Shown here: positions 1 to 10,139 of the stretch, one piece after another | Position numbering within the stretch: position 1 is the stretch's first letter | Layout: each line of letters starts with the position of its first letter | Assembly: GCA_963724405.1 (NCBI GenBank) | Contig: CAVRUQ010000015.1 | Location: 62,001-126,000 of the forward strand | DNA: 64,000 bases | Source of the DNA: CAVQBJ01 sp963724405 | Lineage (GTDB): Bacteria > Actinomycetota > Thermoleophilia > Solirubrobacterales > Solirubrobacteraceae | Direction of reading: 5' to 3' | Program-made: the position numbers and the translations under genes | Notes under the pieces: generated by a model | Told to the model about the DNA's origin: nothing | Databases searched by the model: none | What the model saw: the letters and a program-made list of their open reading frames with translations, nothing else

Positions 1-11
1 CGGCCGGCTCG

Positions 12-269
12 TCACGCGAGCGCGGTCGCGATCTCCGGGTAGCGGCCGTTCAGCGACAGGTCGTTGCGCGACAGCAGCCGCACGCGGTCGTCCGAGCGCA
101 CGGCAATGCAGCGCACGCCGTCGAGCTTGCGCTCGAAGATCCAGTCCGGGTGGTCGAAGCGCTCGTCGGTGAGCGTCGCCTTCATCGCCGCCGAGCCCCG
201 CGGTGGATCGGCGGGCCGCACGCGCGCGCGCACGTCGTCGGCCAGAGCGTCGAGCGGCGGCGCGCTCAC
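12..269 (-). pseudogene. ATP-dependent DNA ligase, N-terminal stub (early stop)
   Basis: This reads as the start of an ATP-dependent DNA ligase of the LigD/LigC kind, which seals nicks in non-homologous end joining. The nucleotidyl-transfer motif ERKLDGVR is present, with the lysine that would become adenylylated, preceded by the usual MKATLTDERFDHPDWIFE lead-in. The GTG start at 269 overlaps the stop of the upstream phosphoesterase gene as GTGA, so the two are translationally coupled. The frame ends at a TGA after only 85 residues, while the family domain needs about 300. Removing one base near the stop would continue as ALADEPA, which looks like ligase sequence. A frameshift, real or from sequencing, is therefore more likely than a true short protein. 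The rest lies outside the window. Confidence 0.7.
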
Positions 270-880
270 CCGCGATTCACCGCTTCCTCCTCGGCGACCT
301 GCTCGACGGTGCGCCCGGTCCGGATCGACTCGGGTTGCGTGCTCTCGGGGTCGCGCCGCGCGTCGGCCTCCTCGTCGCGGCGCTTGATCAGCAGCCACTG
401 CGGCTTGTCCCCCGCGCGCGTGCGCTGCAGCGTCCAGCCGCCGCGCAGCTTCCGTCCCTCCAGCCAGACCTTCGCGTGGCCGGCCTCGAGCGCCTCGGCC
501 ATCGAGCGCTGCTCGTCGAGGTTCCGATATGTGCCCGCGTCCCAGACGATCACCGCGCCGGCGCCGTAGTTGTGCGGCTCGATGACCCCCTCGAAGTCGG
601 CGTACTCGAGCGGGTGGTCCTCGACCTCGACCGCCAGGCGCTTCTCGCTCGGGTCGGTCGACGGTCCCTTCGGCACCGCCCACGAGCGCAGCGTGCCGTC
701 GACCTCCAGGCGCAGGTCGTAATGCAGGTTCCGAGCGTCGTGCTTCTGGATCACGAAGCGCGGCTTCGCGCGGCGACGCGCTCCGCGCTTGGCCGGACCC
801 GCGCCCGTCTCGCGCAGACCGGGCTCGGCGGAGGTGCTCGCGCTGCGCTTGGCGCGATAGCGATGCAGGCGGTCGTTCAT
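266..880 (-). CDS. LigD-type 3'-phosphoesterase domain protein
   Basis: A 204-residue stand-alone DNA 3'-phosphoesterase domain of the LigD family, which trims 3' phosphates and ribonucleotides at DNA ends during end joining. After a basic N-terminal tail (residues 1-40) come the conserved QKHDARNLHYDLRLE block (about 45-59, with the metal-binding His and Asp), WAVPKGPS (67-74) and HPLEYADFEGVIP-like sequence near 88. In mycobacteria this domain is fused to ligase and polymerase. Here it is a separate gene followed directly by a ligase gene, with a GTGA overlap. No polymerase domain or Ku gene is visible in the window. The ATG start at 880 opens the longest plausible protein. Confidence 0.88.
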   Translation of the reverse strand: MNDRLHRYRAKRSASTSAEPGLRETGAGPAKRGARRRAKPRFVIQKHDARNLHYDLRLEVDGTLRSWAVPKGPSTDPSEKRLAVEVEDHPLEYADFEGVIEPHNYGAGAVIVWDAGTYRNLDEQRSMAEALEAGHAKVWLEGRKLRGGWTLQRTRAGDKPQWLLIKRRDEEADARRDPESTQPESIRTGRTVEQVAEEEAVNRG

Positions 881-1010
881 GGCACGCAGTTACCCATTCA
901 TGAGGGGATGACGCTGAGCGCGCGAGAACCCTAGCGCGCCGGGACCGGCGCGTGGCGTCGTAGCGTCGGAGGCCTGGCCCGACGGCCTGATGCCGCGCCC
1001 GGCTGTCGAT

Positions 1011-1661
1011 CTACGCCGCGAGCCTGGTCGACAGGGATCGACCGTGAGCGCGCGCGAGCTCCTCCGCCTCGGCGCGCATCTGCGCGGCCAGCTCTCTGAA
1101 CTCGTCGAGTTGCGGGTTGACGCCGACGAGCGTGAACTCGGCCTCGACGACCCGCAGATCGAGCTTCCATACGTCCTCGAGGATCCGGCGCATCCATGGC
1201 GTTGCGTGATCCCAGCCTTCTCGTGGTGTGCCGGCTCCGTAGGCGCCGCCATGAACCGTTGCCAGCACGGCCGGCCGGCCGGCGAGGATCGGGTCGCTGC
1301 CGGCGCTCATGCGCGGGTCGGTGATCACGAGGTCGACCCAGGTCTTGAAGTGCTGGGAGACCCCGAAGTTGTAGAGCGGGACGGCGAACAGCAGGGCGTC
1401 GGCGGCGGCCAGCTCGTCGGTGAGGGTCGCAGCCAGGGCGATGGCTTCGCGCTGCTCGGGTGAGCGGTCCTCCTCGGGCGTGTAGCGCGCGAAGGCCGCG
1501 GTGGCCCAGGCGGTGGATGCGAGCGGGTCGATCCCGATCTCGCGGTTGACCACGGGGTCGGCGGGGTGGGCATTGCGCCACTCCTGCTCGACGATGTCGG
1601 CGATCTGGCGGCTGTGGGAGCCCTCGGTCCGGATGCTGGCGTCGAGTCGAAACAGGGACAT
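1011..1661 (-). CDS. FMN-dependent NADH-azoreductase-like flavoprotein
   Basis: A 216-residue flavodoxin-fold reductase of the AzoR/NAD(P)H-quinone reductase group, expected to bind FMN and reduce quinones or azo compounds with NAD(P)H in the cytoplasm. The N-terminus MSLFRLDASIRTEGSHS matches the phosphate-binding loop position, followed by FAVPLYNFGVSQHFKTWVD (about 95-113), the typical FMN-loop and helix. ATVHGGAYGAG marks the second FMN loop. It lies just downstream of the YceI gene on the same strand, probably in one operon, with a divergent TetR gene upstream. The group is clear, but the natural substrate cannot be read from sequence. Confidence 0.85.
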   Translation of the reverse strand: MSLFRLDASIRTEGSHSRQIADIVEQEWRNAHPADPVVNREIGIDPLASTAWATAAFARYTPEEDRSPEQREAIALAATLTDELAAADALLFAVPLYNFGVSQHFKTWVDLVITDPRMSAGSDPILAGRPAVLATVHGGAYGAGTPREGWDHATPWMRRILEDVWKLDLRVVEAEFTLVGVNPQLDEFRELAAQMRAEAEELARAHGRSLSTRLAA

Positions 1662-1721
1662 TTGGTGGTTCCTCCGATGGTGGGTGGGTTGATGGTTCCT
1701 GCCGTCGCCGGTCCGGGACGG

Positions 1722-2250
1722 TCAGTTGGCCTGTTCCAGCGTGAGCGCTGCCTGGACGCGCACCGTGCGCGGAAGCCGCTTGAACTCGAAGCCGGCGGCG
1801 CGGTGGTCGACCTCGAAGTCGGCGTCGATGCGCAGCCCGTCTGAGCCCACCGGGGCCACGGAGACGGGTGCATCGATCGCCAGCGCGCGGTCTCGAATGT
1901 GCAGCGTTCCGGTCAGCGTTGCGCCCCCATCCGCCTTGGGGGACAGCCCGGCGAGCTCGAACGTCATGTGCGGGTGGCGCTCGACGGCGAAGAAGTCGCT
2001 CGTACGAAGGTGCGCGTCACGCTTCTTGATTCCGGTGCTGATCGTCTCGGCCTCGACGCGGAGGACCCCGCTCGCCGCGCCCGCGGGGTCGATGTGAAGC
2101 TCGCCGTCGAAACCGCTGTAGCGGCCGCGCACCGGGATGAGCCCGAACATGCGGGTGAGGAACCCGAGCCGGCTGCGCGTCGGGACGACGCGCCAGTCGC
2201 CGGGCGAGAATGGGATGCGGGTGGGCCTGTTTGCTCTCTGTGGTAGCCAC
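1722..2250 (-). pseudogene. YceI family protein with apparent frameshift near the start
   Basis: YceI proteins are small lipocalin-like barrels that bind isoprenoid or other lipophilic ligands. The frame ending at 1722 carries the family pattern: GDWRVVPTRSRLGFLTR, then FSPxxxG..GELHIDP, TSDFFAVERHPHMTFE and the final strand GFEFKRLPRTVRVQAAL. This frame has no good start. A GTG at 2248-2250 sits 8 nt after a perfect AGGAGG (complement of 2259-2264) and begins MATTESKQA, but in another frame. One extra C in the C-rich stretch around 2222-2228 explains the break: without it the two parts join as MATTESKQATRIPFSPGDW. It probably shares an operon with the azoreductase gene and is controlled by the divergent TetR. 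The break could be a sequencing error or a real mutation. Confidence 0.75.
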
Positions 2251-2319
2251 CGTTCATGCCTCCTGAGCCGTTTCTGGACCACGGTCCGCTTACAACGGGA
2301 CGCTAGCATAAGTGAACTC

Positions 2320-2945
2320 ATGGTCAAGTTAGATCTGGGCGCTGATCGCGATCCCGAGCGGCCACTCGAGCTTCCGATGGCCGGCCAGCGCCGCAGCGCA
2401 GTGACGCCGCCGCCAATCCCAGCGGACGAGTGGCCGCGCGCGGGCTTGGCCGAGCAGGGCCGCGAGGCGCTCACCATGCAAGCCGTCGCGACCGCGGCCG
2501 GGGTCGGCAAGGGAACGGTGTTCCACCGCTTCGGCGACCGTGACGGGCTCACCGGCGCGCTGCTCGACGACTACATGCGCGGGTTCCAGGACGCCTTCCT
2601 GCATGGACCACCGCCCCTGGGTCCCGGCGCTCCACCCACCGATCGCCTCGAAGCGTTCGTCGTCGAACTCGTCGGCTTCAGGCCGACCACCTCGAGCTGG
2701 CGCTGCGCCGAGGACCCGGCCGGACTCGCGCTGCACGTTACGGCTTGCTGCTCATCCACATCCGGACGCTCGTGCACGAGATCGACCCCACGCTCGACGA
2801 GGGAATCGTCGCCGGGTTCATCCTCAGCGCGATCGCCCCACCGGTACTGGCCCGCATGCGCAGCGTGCTGGGCGTCGATACGGCGACGCTCCAGGCCAGC
2901 GCCCGAGCGCTCCTGCAAGGGCTCACGCGCGCCGATCGGTCGTGA
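2320..2945 (+). pseudogene. TetR family regulator, frameshifted
   Basis: A TetR-type repressor gene read in pieces. The helix-turn-helix is clear (LTMQAVATAAGVGKGTVFHRFGDR, split here as LTMQAVATAAGVGKG and TVFHRFGDR), followed by LEAFVVELVGF. The frame is then lost at about 2678. In the next frame the protein goes on as QADHLELALRRGPGRTRAARY and GLLLIHIRTLVHEIDP, ending at 2945. One missing base near 2678 repairs this. The N-terminus upstream of the helix-turn-helix also looks scrambled around 2390-2445, suggesting a second indel, so the ATG at 2320 is only nominal. The gene diverges from yceI-azoreductase and probably represses them. A GGACC-AC-GGTCC palindrome at 2276-2287 in the shared promoter region is a possible operator. 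Confidence 0.7.
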
Positions 2946-3235
2946 TCAGGCACCGCGGAGGCTCGTCGCTGGCCGGTGACGAGCGGCCTCTTCGCCCGGC
3001 GGCGCCGCTCCGGCCCCGGTCAGCCGGTACGTCAACACCGCGAGCACCCTCCGGTGCCCGTCCTCGCTCGCCGGCCCGCTCGCGCCGCGTCGGCGGCAGC
3101 GACTCCGCGGCTGAGGCACCGCCCAGGGACGGCCGTTTCGTGCAGGAAGGGTCGGAGTCTGATAAGCCTTGCGACAGGGGTTGAACTTTGGCGAGCCTCC
3201 GCTCGGAGCGGAGGTCTGGAGGCACGTATTTCCGA

Positions 3236-6200
3236 ATGACCGGTTCCAGCGGCCATCGGCGCGGCACCGGTGCGAGCCGCGCAGAATCGTTCGGGGCCCG
3301 ACGGCCCCACCGTCGACGGCTGCGCCGCCTAGCCGTTGGCGCCCTCTGCATGTTGGCGGCTCTGCCGGTGGCGTTTGTGGGCACGGCCCAGGCTTCGTCG
3401 GTGAGCAATGTCACCGCGAACGCGTCGCCGTCCAGCGCGGCGGCGTGCTGTCCAGTTACGTCACGTTCACCGTGTCGCCCACCGGCGGACTGGCGAGCGC
3501 GGCCGGCGGCTCAATCGCGATCATGCTGCCCAGCGGCACCGACACCAGCCACTTCACCAGCTCGACCGTCCAGGACAACACGATCAACGCCGACGTCGGC
3601 AGCTGCGTGCCCGCCGGACTGACCATCACCTGCACCCTCTTCTCCGGGCACTCGATCGCCGCCAACGACTCCATCACCATCACCCTCAACGGCATCGTCA
3701 ACCCCTCAACGCCATCGACGACGGAGGTGCTGAAGGTGTCGACGACGTCGGACACGACACCGGCCCCCTCGAGCGACTACTCCGTAGTCGCGGGCCACTC
3801 GCTGAGCAACCTGACCGTCGACAACACCGTCCCCTCCAGCGCCGCGGGCGCGCTGACCAGCTACCTGGTGTCGTTCACCGTGTCGCCCACCGGCGGACTC
3901 TCAAGCGCCTCCGGCAGCCAGGTCACGATCACGCTGCCCAGCGGCACCGATACCAGCCACTTCACCAGCTCAACCGTCCAGGACAACACGACCAACGCCA
4001 ACGTCGGCGCCTGCGTCCCCGCCGGACCAACCATCACCTGCTCATTGTTCTCCGGGCACTCGATCGCCGCCAACGACTCCATCACCATCACCCTGAACGG
4101 CATCACCAACCCCACCACCGTCGCCACCAACGTCACCCTCACCGCGAAAACCACCAGCGACCTACCCACCATCACCTCCTCGCCCTACGCCACCACCACC
4201 GGCCACTCGCTGAGCAACCTGACCGTCGACAACACCGTCCCCTCCAGCGCCGCGGGCGCGCTGACCAGCTACCTGGTGTCGTTCACCGTGTCGCCCACCG
4301 GCGGACTCTCAAGCGCCTCCGGCAGCCAGGTCACGATCACGCTGCCCAGCGGCACCGATACCAGCCACTTCACCAGCTCAACCGTCCAGGACAACACGAC
4401 CAACGCCAACGTCGGCGCCTGCGTCCCCGCCGGACCAACCATCACCTGCTCATTGTTCTCCGGGCACTCGATCGCCGCCAACGACTCCATCACCATCACC
4501 CTGAACGGCATCACCAACCCCACCACCGTCGCCACCAACCTCACCCTCACCGCGAAAACCACCAGCGACCTACCCACCATCACCTCCTCGCCCTACGCCA
4601 CCACCACCGGCCACTCGCTGAGCAACCTGACCGTCGACAACACCGTCCCCTCCAGCGCCGCGGGCGCGCTGACCAGCTACCTGGTGTCGTTCACCGTGTC
4701 GCCCACCGGCGGACTCTCAAGCGCCTCCGGCAGCCAGGTCACGATCACGCTGCCCAGCGGCACCGATACCAGCCACTTCACCAGCTCAACCGTCCAGGAC
4801 AACACGACCAACGCCAACGTCGGCGCCTGCGTCCCCGCCGGACCAACCATCACCTGCTCATTGTTCTCCGGGCACTCGATCGCCGCCAACGACTCCATCA
4901 CCATCACCCTGAACGGCATCACCAACCCCACCACCGTCGCCACCAACCTCACCCTCACCGCGAAAACCACCAGCGACCTACCCACCATCACCTCCTCGCC
5001 CTACGCCACCACCACCGGCCACTCGCTGAGCAAGCTGACCGTCGACAACACCGTCCCCTCCAGCGCCGCGGGCGCGCTGACCAGCTACCTGGTGTCGTTC
5101 ACCGTGTCGCCCACCGGCGGACTCTCAAGCGCCTCCGGCAGCCAGGTCACGATCACGCTGCCCAGCGGCACCGATACCAGCCACTTCACCAGCTCAACCG
5201 TCCAGGACAACACGACCAACGCCAACGTCGGCGCCTGCGTCCCCGCCGGACCAACCATCACCTGCTCATTGTTCTCCGGGCACTCGATCGCCGCCAACGA
5301 CTCCATCACCATCACCCTGAACGGCATCACCAACCCCACCACCGTCGCCACCAACCTCACCCTCACCGCGAAAACCACCAGCGACCTACCCACCATCACC
5401 TCCTCGCCCTACAGCGTCGGCACGGCTCGGGCTCCGATGAACACGGCGCCCCCGACGATCACCGGCACACCGGCGGTTGGCCAGACCCTGACGTGCGCCC
5501 CGGGCACCTGGTCAGGGACCATGCCGCAGACCTTCGCCTTCCAGTGGCTGCGCGACGGGACGCCGATCCCGGTGGCGACGATGTCCACGTATGCGGTCGT
5601 GGCCGCCGACGCGGGGCACACCCTGACCTGCCAGATGACCGCCACCAACGGCTGCGGGCAGCGCGACCGCCGTGAGCGCCGGGGTCGCCGTCCCGGACGG
5701 CGCCGCGCGGGTGCCGGCGGCGCGACGGCGGCCGGCGGCGCACGGCCGCCGGCGGCGCGACGGCGGCCGCGGCGCAACCGCCGTCCCGGCCGGCGGCGTG
5801 CTCGCCGCGGGCCCGCCGACGGTGACGACGCTCCCCGTGGCGGCGATCGGGACGAGCGCCGCCACGCTCACGACGACCGTCGACCCCGACGGCTCGCCCA
5901 CCACGGTGCACTTCGAGTACGGGCTGGACCCCAGCCTGACCGGCGCCGGCGCCGCCGTGGTTTATGACCAGCGAACGGCGGAGCAGGCGGTCGGGTCGGA
6001 CTCCACCGAGCACACGATCACGACCACGGTCACGGGCCTCGTGCCCAACGCCACCTATCACGTGCGCGCCGTGGCCTCCAGCTCCGCCGGCAGCGTCACG
6101 GGCGCAGACCAGGTCTTCAAGACGAGGGCCGACCCGCTCCCACCGCCACCGGTCCTCGGCCAGAAGGTCAACGTCACGCTGACCGCCGGCCAGGTCTTCA

Positions 6201-6793
6201 TCGAGCTGCCGCCCGGCGCGACGATCAGTCAGGCGGGCGGCGCCGCCCCTCTCACTAAGGGAAGCGGTTTCATCCCGCTCACCGAGGCCCGTCAGATACC
6301 GGTGGGCTCGATCCTGGACACGACGCGGGGCACGGTGGGCATCACAGCGGCCACGTCCAGCAAGAGCACGAGGTACACCGGAAACTTCACGAGCGGCGTC
6401 TTCGCCCTGCTGCAGAACCGCAGCCTGAAGGGCCTCACCGAACTGGACCTCATGGACACGCTCAGCCGCACCCGGGTGTGCGCCTCGGTCGGCAAGGGCG
6501 CGAAGGCCTCGATAGCGAAGACTGTGAGCAGCAAGGTCCTCGGCCTGCTCAAGAGCACCGATCACGGCAAGTTCACCACCCGCGGGACCTACAGCGCGGC
6601 CACCACGCGCGGCACTCAGTACAGCGTGGCGGACACATGCGCCGGCACGCTCACGTCCGTGACCCGCGGCGCTGTCGTGGTCGACTACGTCCGCCGCCAT
6701 CAGCGCCTGCTGGTTCGGGCCGGCCACTCGTTCCTCGCCCTCGCGTCGGGCGCCCCGAGCAAGGTGGTCACGATCGGGAAGGGCGCGCCGTAG
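3236..6793 (+). pseudogene. Large secreted repeat protein, at least two frameshifts
   Basis: A secreted, probably surface-bound repeat protein. The N-terminal frame has an arginine-rich start and a signal peptide (RRLAVGALCMLAALPVAFVG, then TAQASS). At about 3443 one base appears to be missing: GCGGCGTGC where the repeats have GCGGCGGGC. The reading then moves to the frame holding one divergent and four nearly identical 136-residue repeats (to 5424). Next come an Ig-like TPAVGQTLTCAPGTWSG domain, a second frame change near 5656 (one extra G), a fibronectin-III-like DPDGSPTTVHFEYG domain and a unique C-terminal domain ending at 6793. The GC tract at 5700-5800 gives arginine-rich sequence and may hold further indels. 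The start at ATG 3236 is tentative; TTG 3188 is an alternative. The function is unknown; adhesion or matrix roles are typical for such proteins. Confidence 0.7.
3793..5424 (+). repeat. Four tandem 408-bp coding repeats, nearly identical
   Basis: Units begin with GGCCACTCGCTGAGCAA at 3793, 4201, 4609 and 5017, a period of exactly 408 bp (136 codons). The copies differ at only a few bases, such as AACGTCACC against AACCTCACC near 4131 and AAG for AAC near 5034. A fifth, clearly diverged unit precedes them (about 3420-3792). DNA-level identity this high means recent duplication or gene conversion. It also makes this stretch easy to collapse or expand in assembly. Confidence 0.95.
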
Positions 6794-6881
6794 TCGGGAC
6801 CGGGCGCGGCGCGGCTCCGGGCCTGGGGCCGTCCTGACCTTCGCCGCTCCGGGCTCGGTCAGCCGGTACCGTGCCCGGCCG

Positions 6882-8009
6882 ATGTCGGTGCAAGTGACCG
6901 CCGTGCGGACCCCGGGCGACCTGCGCGCGTTCGTCGGCCTGCCCCACCGCCTGCACGCCGGCACGCCCTGGGTGCCGCCGCTCAAGCTCGAGCGCTACCT
7001 GTTCCTCAGCCGCCGTCTCAACGCCTTCTTCCGGCATGGCCGCGCGCAGTACTTCCTGGCCCGTCGCGACGGGCGGGTCGTCGGCCGCATCACCGCGCAG
7101 ATCGACGACGCCTACAACGACTTCCACCACGACGCGACCGGCATGTTCGGCTTCCTCGAGTTCGAGGACGACCCGGAGGTGATCGCGGCGCTGCTGGCGG
7201 CGGCGCGGGACTGGCTGCGCGGGCACGGCCGCGACCGCATGCTCGGGCCGATGGACTTCACGATGAACGACGAGAGCGGCGTGCTCATCGAGGGCTTCGA
7301 CCGCGAGCCGCTCATCAAGCAGCCGTGGCACCCGCCCTACTACCAGGCCCGCCTCGAGGAGGCCGGCCTGACCAAGGCGATGGACCTGCTCATGTGGGAG
7401 CTCGAGCTGTCCGACCGCGACAGCATGCGCCCCGTCATGTTCAGGCTGGCCGACGAGCTGACGGCCAAGCACGGCATCCGCATCCGCAAGATGAGCCGCC
7501 GTCGCCTGCGACACGAGATGGACGAGTTCGCGACCGTCTACAACTCGGCCTGGGCCCGCAACTGGGGTTTTTCTCCCTATGGCAAGGAGGACCTCGACGC
7601 GCTCGCGCAGGAGCTCCAGCTCGTGTACGACCGGGACTGGTTCATGATCGCCGAGAACGACGCCGAGACGGTCGCGATGGCGATCACGATTCCCGACATC
7701 AATCAGGTCCTGAGCAGGATGGGCGGCCGCGTGCTGCCGCTGGGCTGGTGGCACTTCCTGCGCCGGCGGGCGATCATGGACCGCGTTCGGGTCGGCTTCC
7801 TCGGCGTGCGACCGGAGTACGAGCACACCGGCGTGGCCGCCGGCCTGTACGTCGAGCACTTCAACGTCGCCGAGCGCACGCACCGCAAGCGGGGCGAGAT
7901 GGGCTGGATCCTCGAGACCAATCGCCCGATGAACCGGGCCATGCAGCGGATGAACGGGCGCATCGTCAAGCGCTACCGGGTCTACGAGCGCGAGCTGACG
8001 GGCGGCTGA
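6882..8009 (+). CDS. GNAT-like acyltransferase family protein
   Basis: A 375-residue cytoplasmic protein that looks like a large GNAT-related protein of a conserved bacterial group without a settled function. The N-terminal half has the YFLARRDGRVVGRITAQID strand-turn-strand expected of an acetyltransferase core. The middle holds a conserved LGPMDFTMNDESGVLIEGF block, and the C-terminal half a second GNAT-like unit (VRVGFLGVRPEYEHTGVAAG, then GEMGWILETNRPMNRAM). That points to a tandem GNAT arrangement. The ATG at 6882 follows the repeat protein by 88 bp and the gene stands alone before a hairpin. The substrate is unknown. Confidence 0.65.
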   Translation: MSVQVTAVRTPGDLRAFVGLPHRLHAGTPWVPPLKLERYLFLSRRLNAFFRHGRAQYFLARRDGRVVGRITAQIDDAYNDFHHDATGMFGFLEFEDDPEVIAALLAAARDWLRGHGRDRMLGPMDFTMNDESGVLIEGFDREPLIKQPWHPPYYQARLEEAGLTKAMDLLMWELELSDRDSMRPVMFRLADELTAKHGIRIRKMSRRRLRHEMDEFATVYNSAWARNWGFSPYGKEDLDALAQELQLVYDRDWFMIAENDAETVAMAITIPDINQVLSRMGGRVLPLGWWHFLRRRAIMDRVRVGFLGVRPEYEHTGVAAGLYVEHFNVAERTHRKRGEMGWILETNRPMNRAMQRMNGRIVKRYRVYERELTGG

Positions 8010-8019
8010 CGAGACGCGC

Positions 8020-8062
8020 ACACCGCTCCCACCGGCGGAGGGACAGCCGGCGGAAGCGGTGT
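8020..8062 (+). terminator. Possible hairpin terminator
   Basis: ACACCGCT (8020-8027) pairs with AGCGGTGT (8055-8062) just after the GNAT-like gene, with a short T run following and an inner CCGGCGG repeat. The stem is short and the loop long, so support is moderate. The remaining 8063-8322 holds no gene I can support. Confidence 0.4.
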
Positions 8063-8322
8063 TTGAGGTACGCGCTGCGAAAGACAGACTCCTCGCGCGC
8101 CGCCGCGGGCGCAACGGCGCCGCGCACTCACTTGCGCCATCGGAATGTGCGTGCGCACAGATCGAGTGCTCGGTGTGCGAGAGCACACCGCAGCGCGCAG
8201 GATCTGTGCGGCGGCCTGCTGCAACGAACGGGTCACCCGGAGATGATTCGCGGGTGGCGCTCCGCTGCGGGCGGGCAGCCGGGCGCGGTCCTGTCGGTCG
8301 TGCACATCCCGAGGGAGGGATC

Positions 8323-10071
8323 TTGACGAGACATCGTGGGTCAACCGTGCGGTTCGCAGTTGTCGCGTTGTTGCTGTTCGTGTCACTCGTGTCCGCCGCG
8401 CAGGCGCAGAGCCAGCCGGCGACGATCGAGACGCCGGTCAATTCACTCGCGCCCGATGCGTCGAGCGTGGCCGAGAGCTACGTGAGCCTGTACGCGCCGC
8501 TGCCGGCCGCCGACGGACCGCGTCCGGCCGCCTGCGACCGCATCGGCTACCTGCGCTTCCGCAACGCCGACGGTCCGACGAACCCCGCCCATGCCGATGC
8601 GATCTTCGTCGCGCAGCCCGGCGTGTTCGAGGGGGCCGGCGCGTTCGACCAGGTCGCCCGCAACACGGTCACCGCGGCCGCCCAGCTCGGCTACAACGTC
8701 GAGTTCTGGGCGCTCAACCGGCGATCGAACTGCCTGGTCGACAACACCGGCGTCGCGGCCGCGCTCGCGGCCAAGGATCCCAACCTGGCGCTCAACTACT
8801 ACTACAACGGCGCCAGCATCAATGGTCAGACCTTCCCGGGCTTCGTCGGCGAGAAGGACGCCGGGTGGCTGTCGCACGTCGGTGTCGCGCAGACGGTGCA
8901 GGACGAGTACACGGTCATCACCCAGCTCCCGGCGCAATTCCGCAGGACCCGGGTTCTGTGCGGTGGGCACTCGCTCGGCGGCATTCTCACCGCGGCGTTC
9001 GCCGACTGGGACTTCTCCGGGGTCGGCGACCCGGCCGCCGCCGGCTACAACCAGTGCGCCGGGTACTTCTCGCTCGACTCACGACTCACGCTGCAGCTGA
9101 ACGCGACCACGACGATGCTGTCGGGCCTCCAGAGCGGGCTGCTCAACGGCGTCCTCGGCGCTGTGGCGTCCAGCCAACCGTACGTGAACTTCGCACCGAT
9201 CTCGCCCGACGTGCTGCAGGCGCTGCCGATCCTCGGCATTGCCTCCTACTTCTATCCGAACACGAGGAGCACGCTCGTGAGCGGGGTGCCCACCGACGCC
9301 AACTTCAAGCGCACGTTCGGCGTGCTGCTGGCGGACAGCTGGTTGAACTTCTTCACCGGCCAGCCCAATCCGCACTACATCAACGTCACCAACCAGGCCG
9401 CGGTGGGGTTCGTCTTCGGTGACGTGAGCCAACCGCTCGCCTTCATCCGCTCCAGCGTCGGCGTACCGACCGGCGGTCCGCTCGTGGAGAAGAACTTCCC
9501 GGTCAACTACGGCTCGCCGCCGGGCGGGCTGGGCGGGGGCAACCTCGAGGTCGCGATCCCGCCGTCCGCGGCGCCGGCCAACGGCAAGGGACCGATCTAC
9601 AGCTGGCTGAACTACAACCAGGTCACGACCCCCGGTCCATCGCCGACCGACAACCCGGGGCAGCCGTACACCTCGCCCGCCAGTGAGGTCAGCGACATCA
9701 CGCAGCTCTCACGCACGCTGTTCGACGCTCCCGCACTGTTCACCGAGAACTACTTCCCGACGGCGCTGCTACTCGATTCGCTCGCCATCGGGTACGGCGA
9801 CAGGTCGGGCACCCTTGCCGGCCTGCGCTACTCCGACGGGATCATCCAGCACCCCGCCGCCTACGTCGACGGGAGCGAGGGGCTCGCGATTCAGATGGGC
9901 ACGGGCTCGATCCCGCAAGGCCCCGCGCCGCAGGCGTACGCCGTGGCCCCGGGCTACAACCACCTCGATGTGCTGACCGCCGCCGCCACGCAGAACGACG
10001 GCCAGCCCGAGACGTCCAGCCATACGCTGGCGACCTGGATGAGCCAGGTCGTCGGGCCGCCGGGGGGCTGA
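8323..10071 (+). CDS. Secreted alpha/beta hydrolase
   Basis: A 582-residue exported hydrolase. The TTG start at 8323 follows a GAGGGAGGG ribosome site and gives a clean signal peptide (FAVVALLLFVSLVSAAQAQS). The nucleophile elbow is GGHSLGG, near residue 215, within an alpha/beta-hydrolase layout: a strand before it (RTRVLC) and a small-residue helix after it (ILTAAFADW). A late histidine in GYNHLDVLTAA is a good candidate for the catalytic His. The long N-terminal part and the polar, proline-rich region near LNYNQVTTPGPSPTDNPG suggest a large extracellular esterase or lipase-like enzyme. The gene is monocistronic and is followed by a perfect 13-bp hairpin. The substrate is not known. Confidence 0.75.
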   Translation: MTRHRGSTVRFAVVALLLFVSLVSAAQAQSQPATIETPVNSLAPDASSVAESYVSLYAPLPAADGPRPAACDRIGYLRFRNADGPTNPAHADAIFVAQPGVFEGAGAFDQVARNTVTAAAQLGYNVEFWALNRRSNCLVDNTGVAAALAAKDPNLALNYYYNGASINGQTFPGFVGEKDAGWLSHVGVAQTVQDEYTVITQLPAQFRRTRVLCGGHSLGGILTAAFADWDFSGVGDPAAAGYNQCAGYFSLDSRLTLQLNATTTMLSGLQSGLLNGVLGAVASSQPYVNFAPISPDVLQALPILGIASYFYPNTRSTLVSGVPTDANFKRTFGVLLADSWLNFFTGQPNPHYINVTNQAAVGFVFGDVSQPLAFIRSSVGVPTGGPLVEKNFPVNYGSPPGGLGGGNLEVAIPPSAAPANGKGPIYSWLNYNQVTTPGPSPTDNPGQPYTSPASEVSDITQLSRTLFDAPALFTENYFPTALLLDSLAIGYGDRSGTLAGLRYSDGIIQHPAAYVDGSEGLAIQMGTGSIPQGPAPQAYAVAPGYNHLDVLTAAATQNDGQPETSSHTLATWMSQVVGPPGG

Positions 10072-10084
10072 TCAGGGGGCCCAA

Positions 10085-10139
10085 CCGGACTCTCGCCCCG
10101 CCTGAGCAACCGGCGCGGCGAGAGTCCGGCGCGAGGCGC
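10085..10139 (+). terminator. Strong hairpin terminator after the secreted hydrolase
   Basis: CCGGACTCTCGCC (10085-10097) is an exact complement of GGCGAGAGTCCGG (10127-10139), a 13-bp stem 13 bases after the stop. There is no clear T tract, as is common in high-GC actinobacteria. It may also serve the opposite-strand cupin gene. Confidence 0.65.

Noticed and set aside
3861..5399. Four identical 104-codon frames on the - strand
   Set aside because: They are antisense shadows of the 408-bp coding repeats, which have a signal peptide and domain continuity on the + strand.
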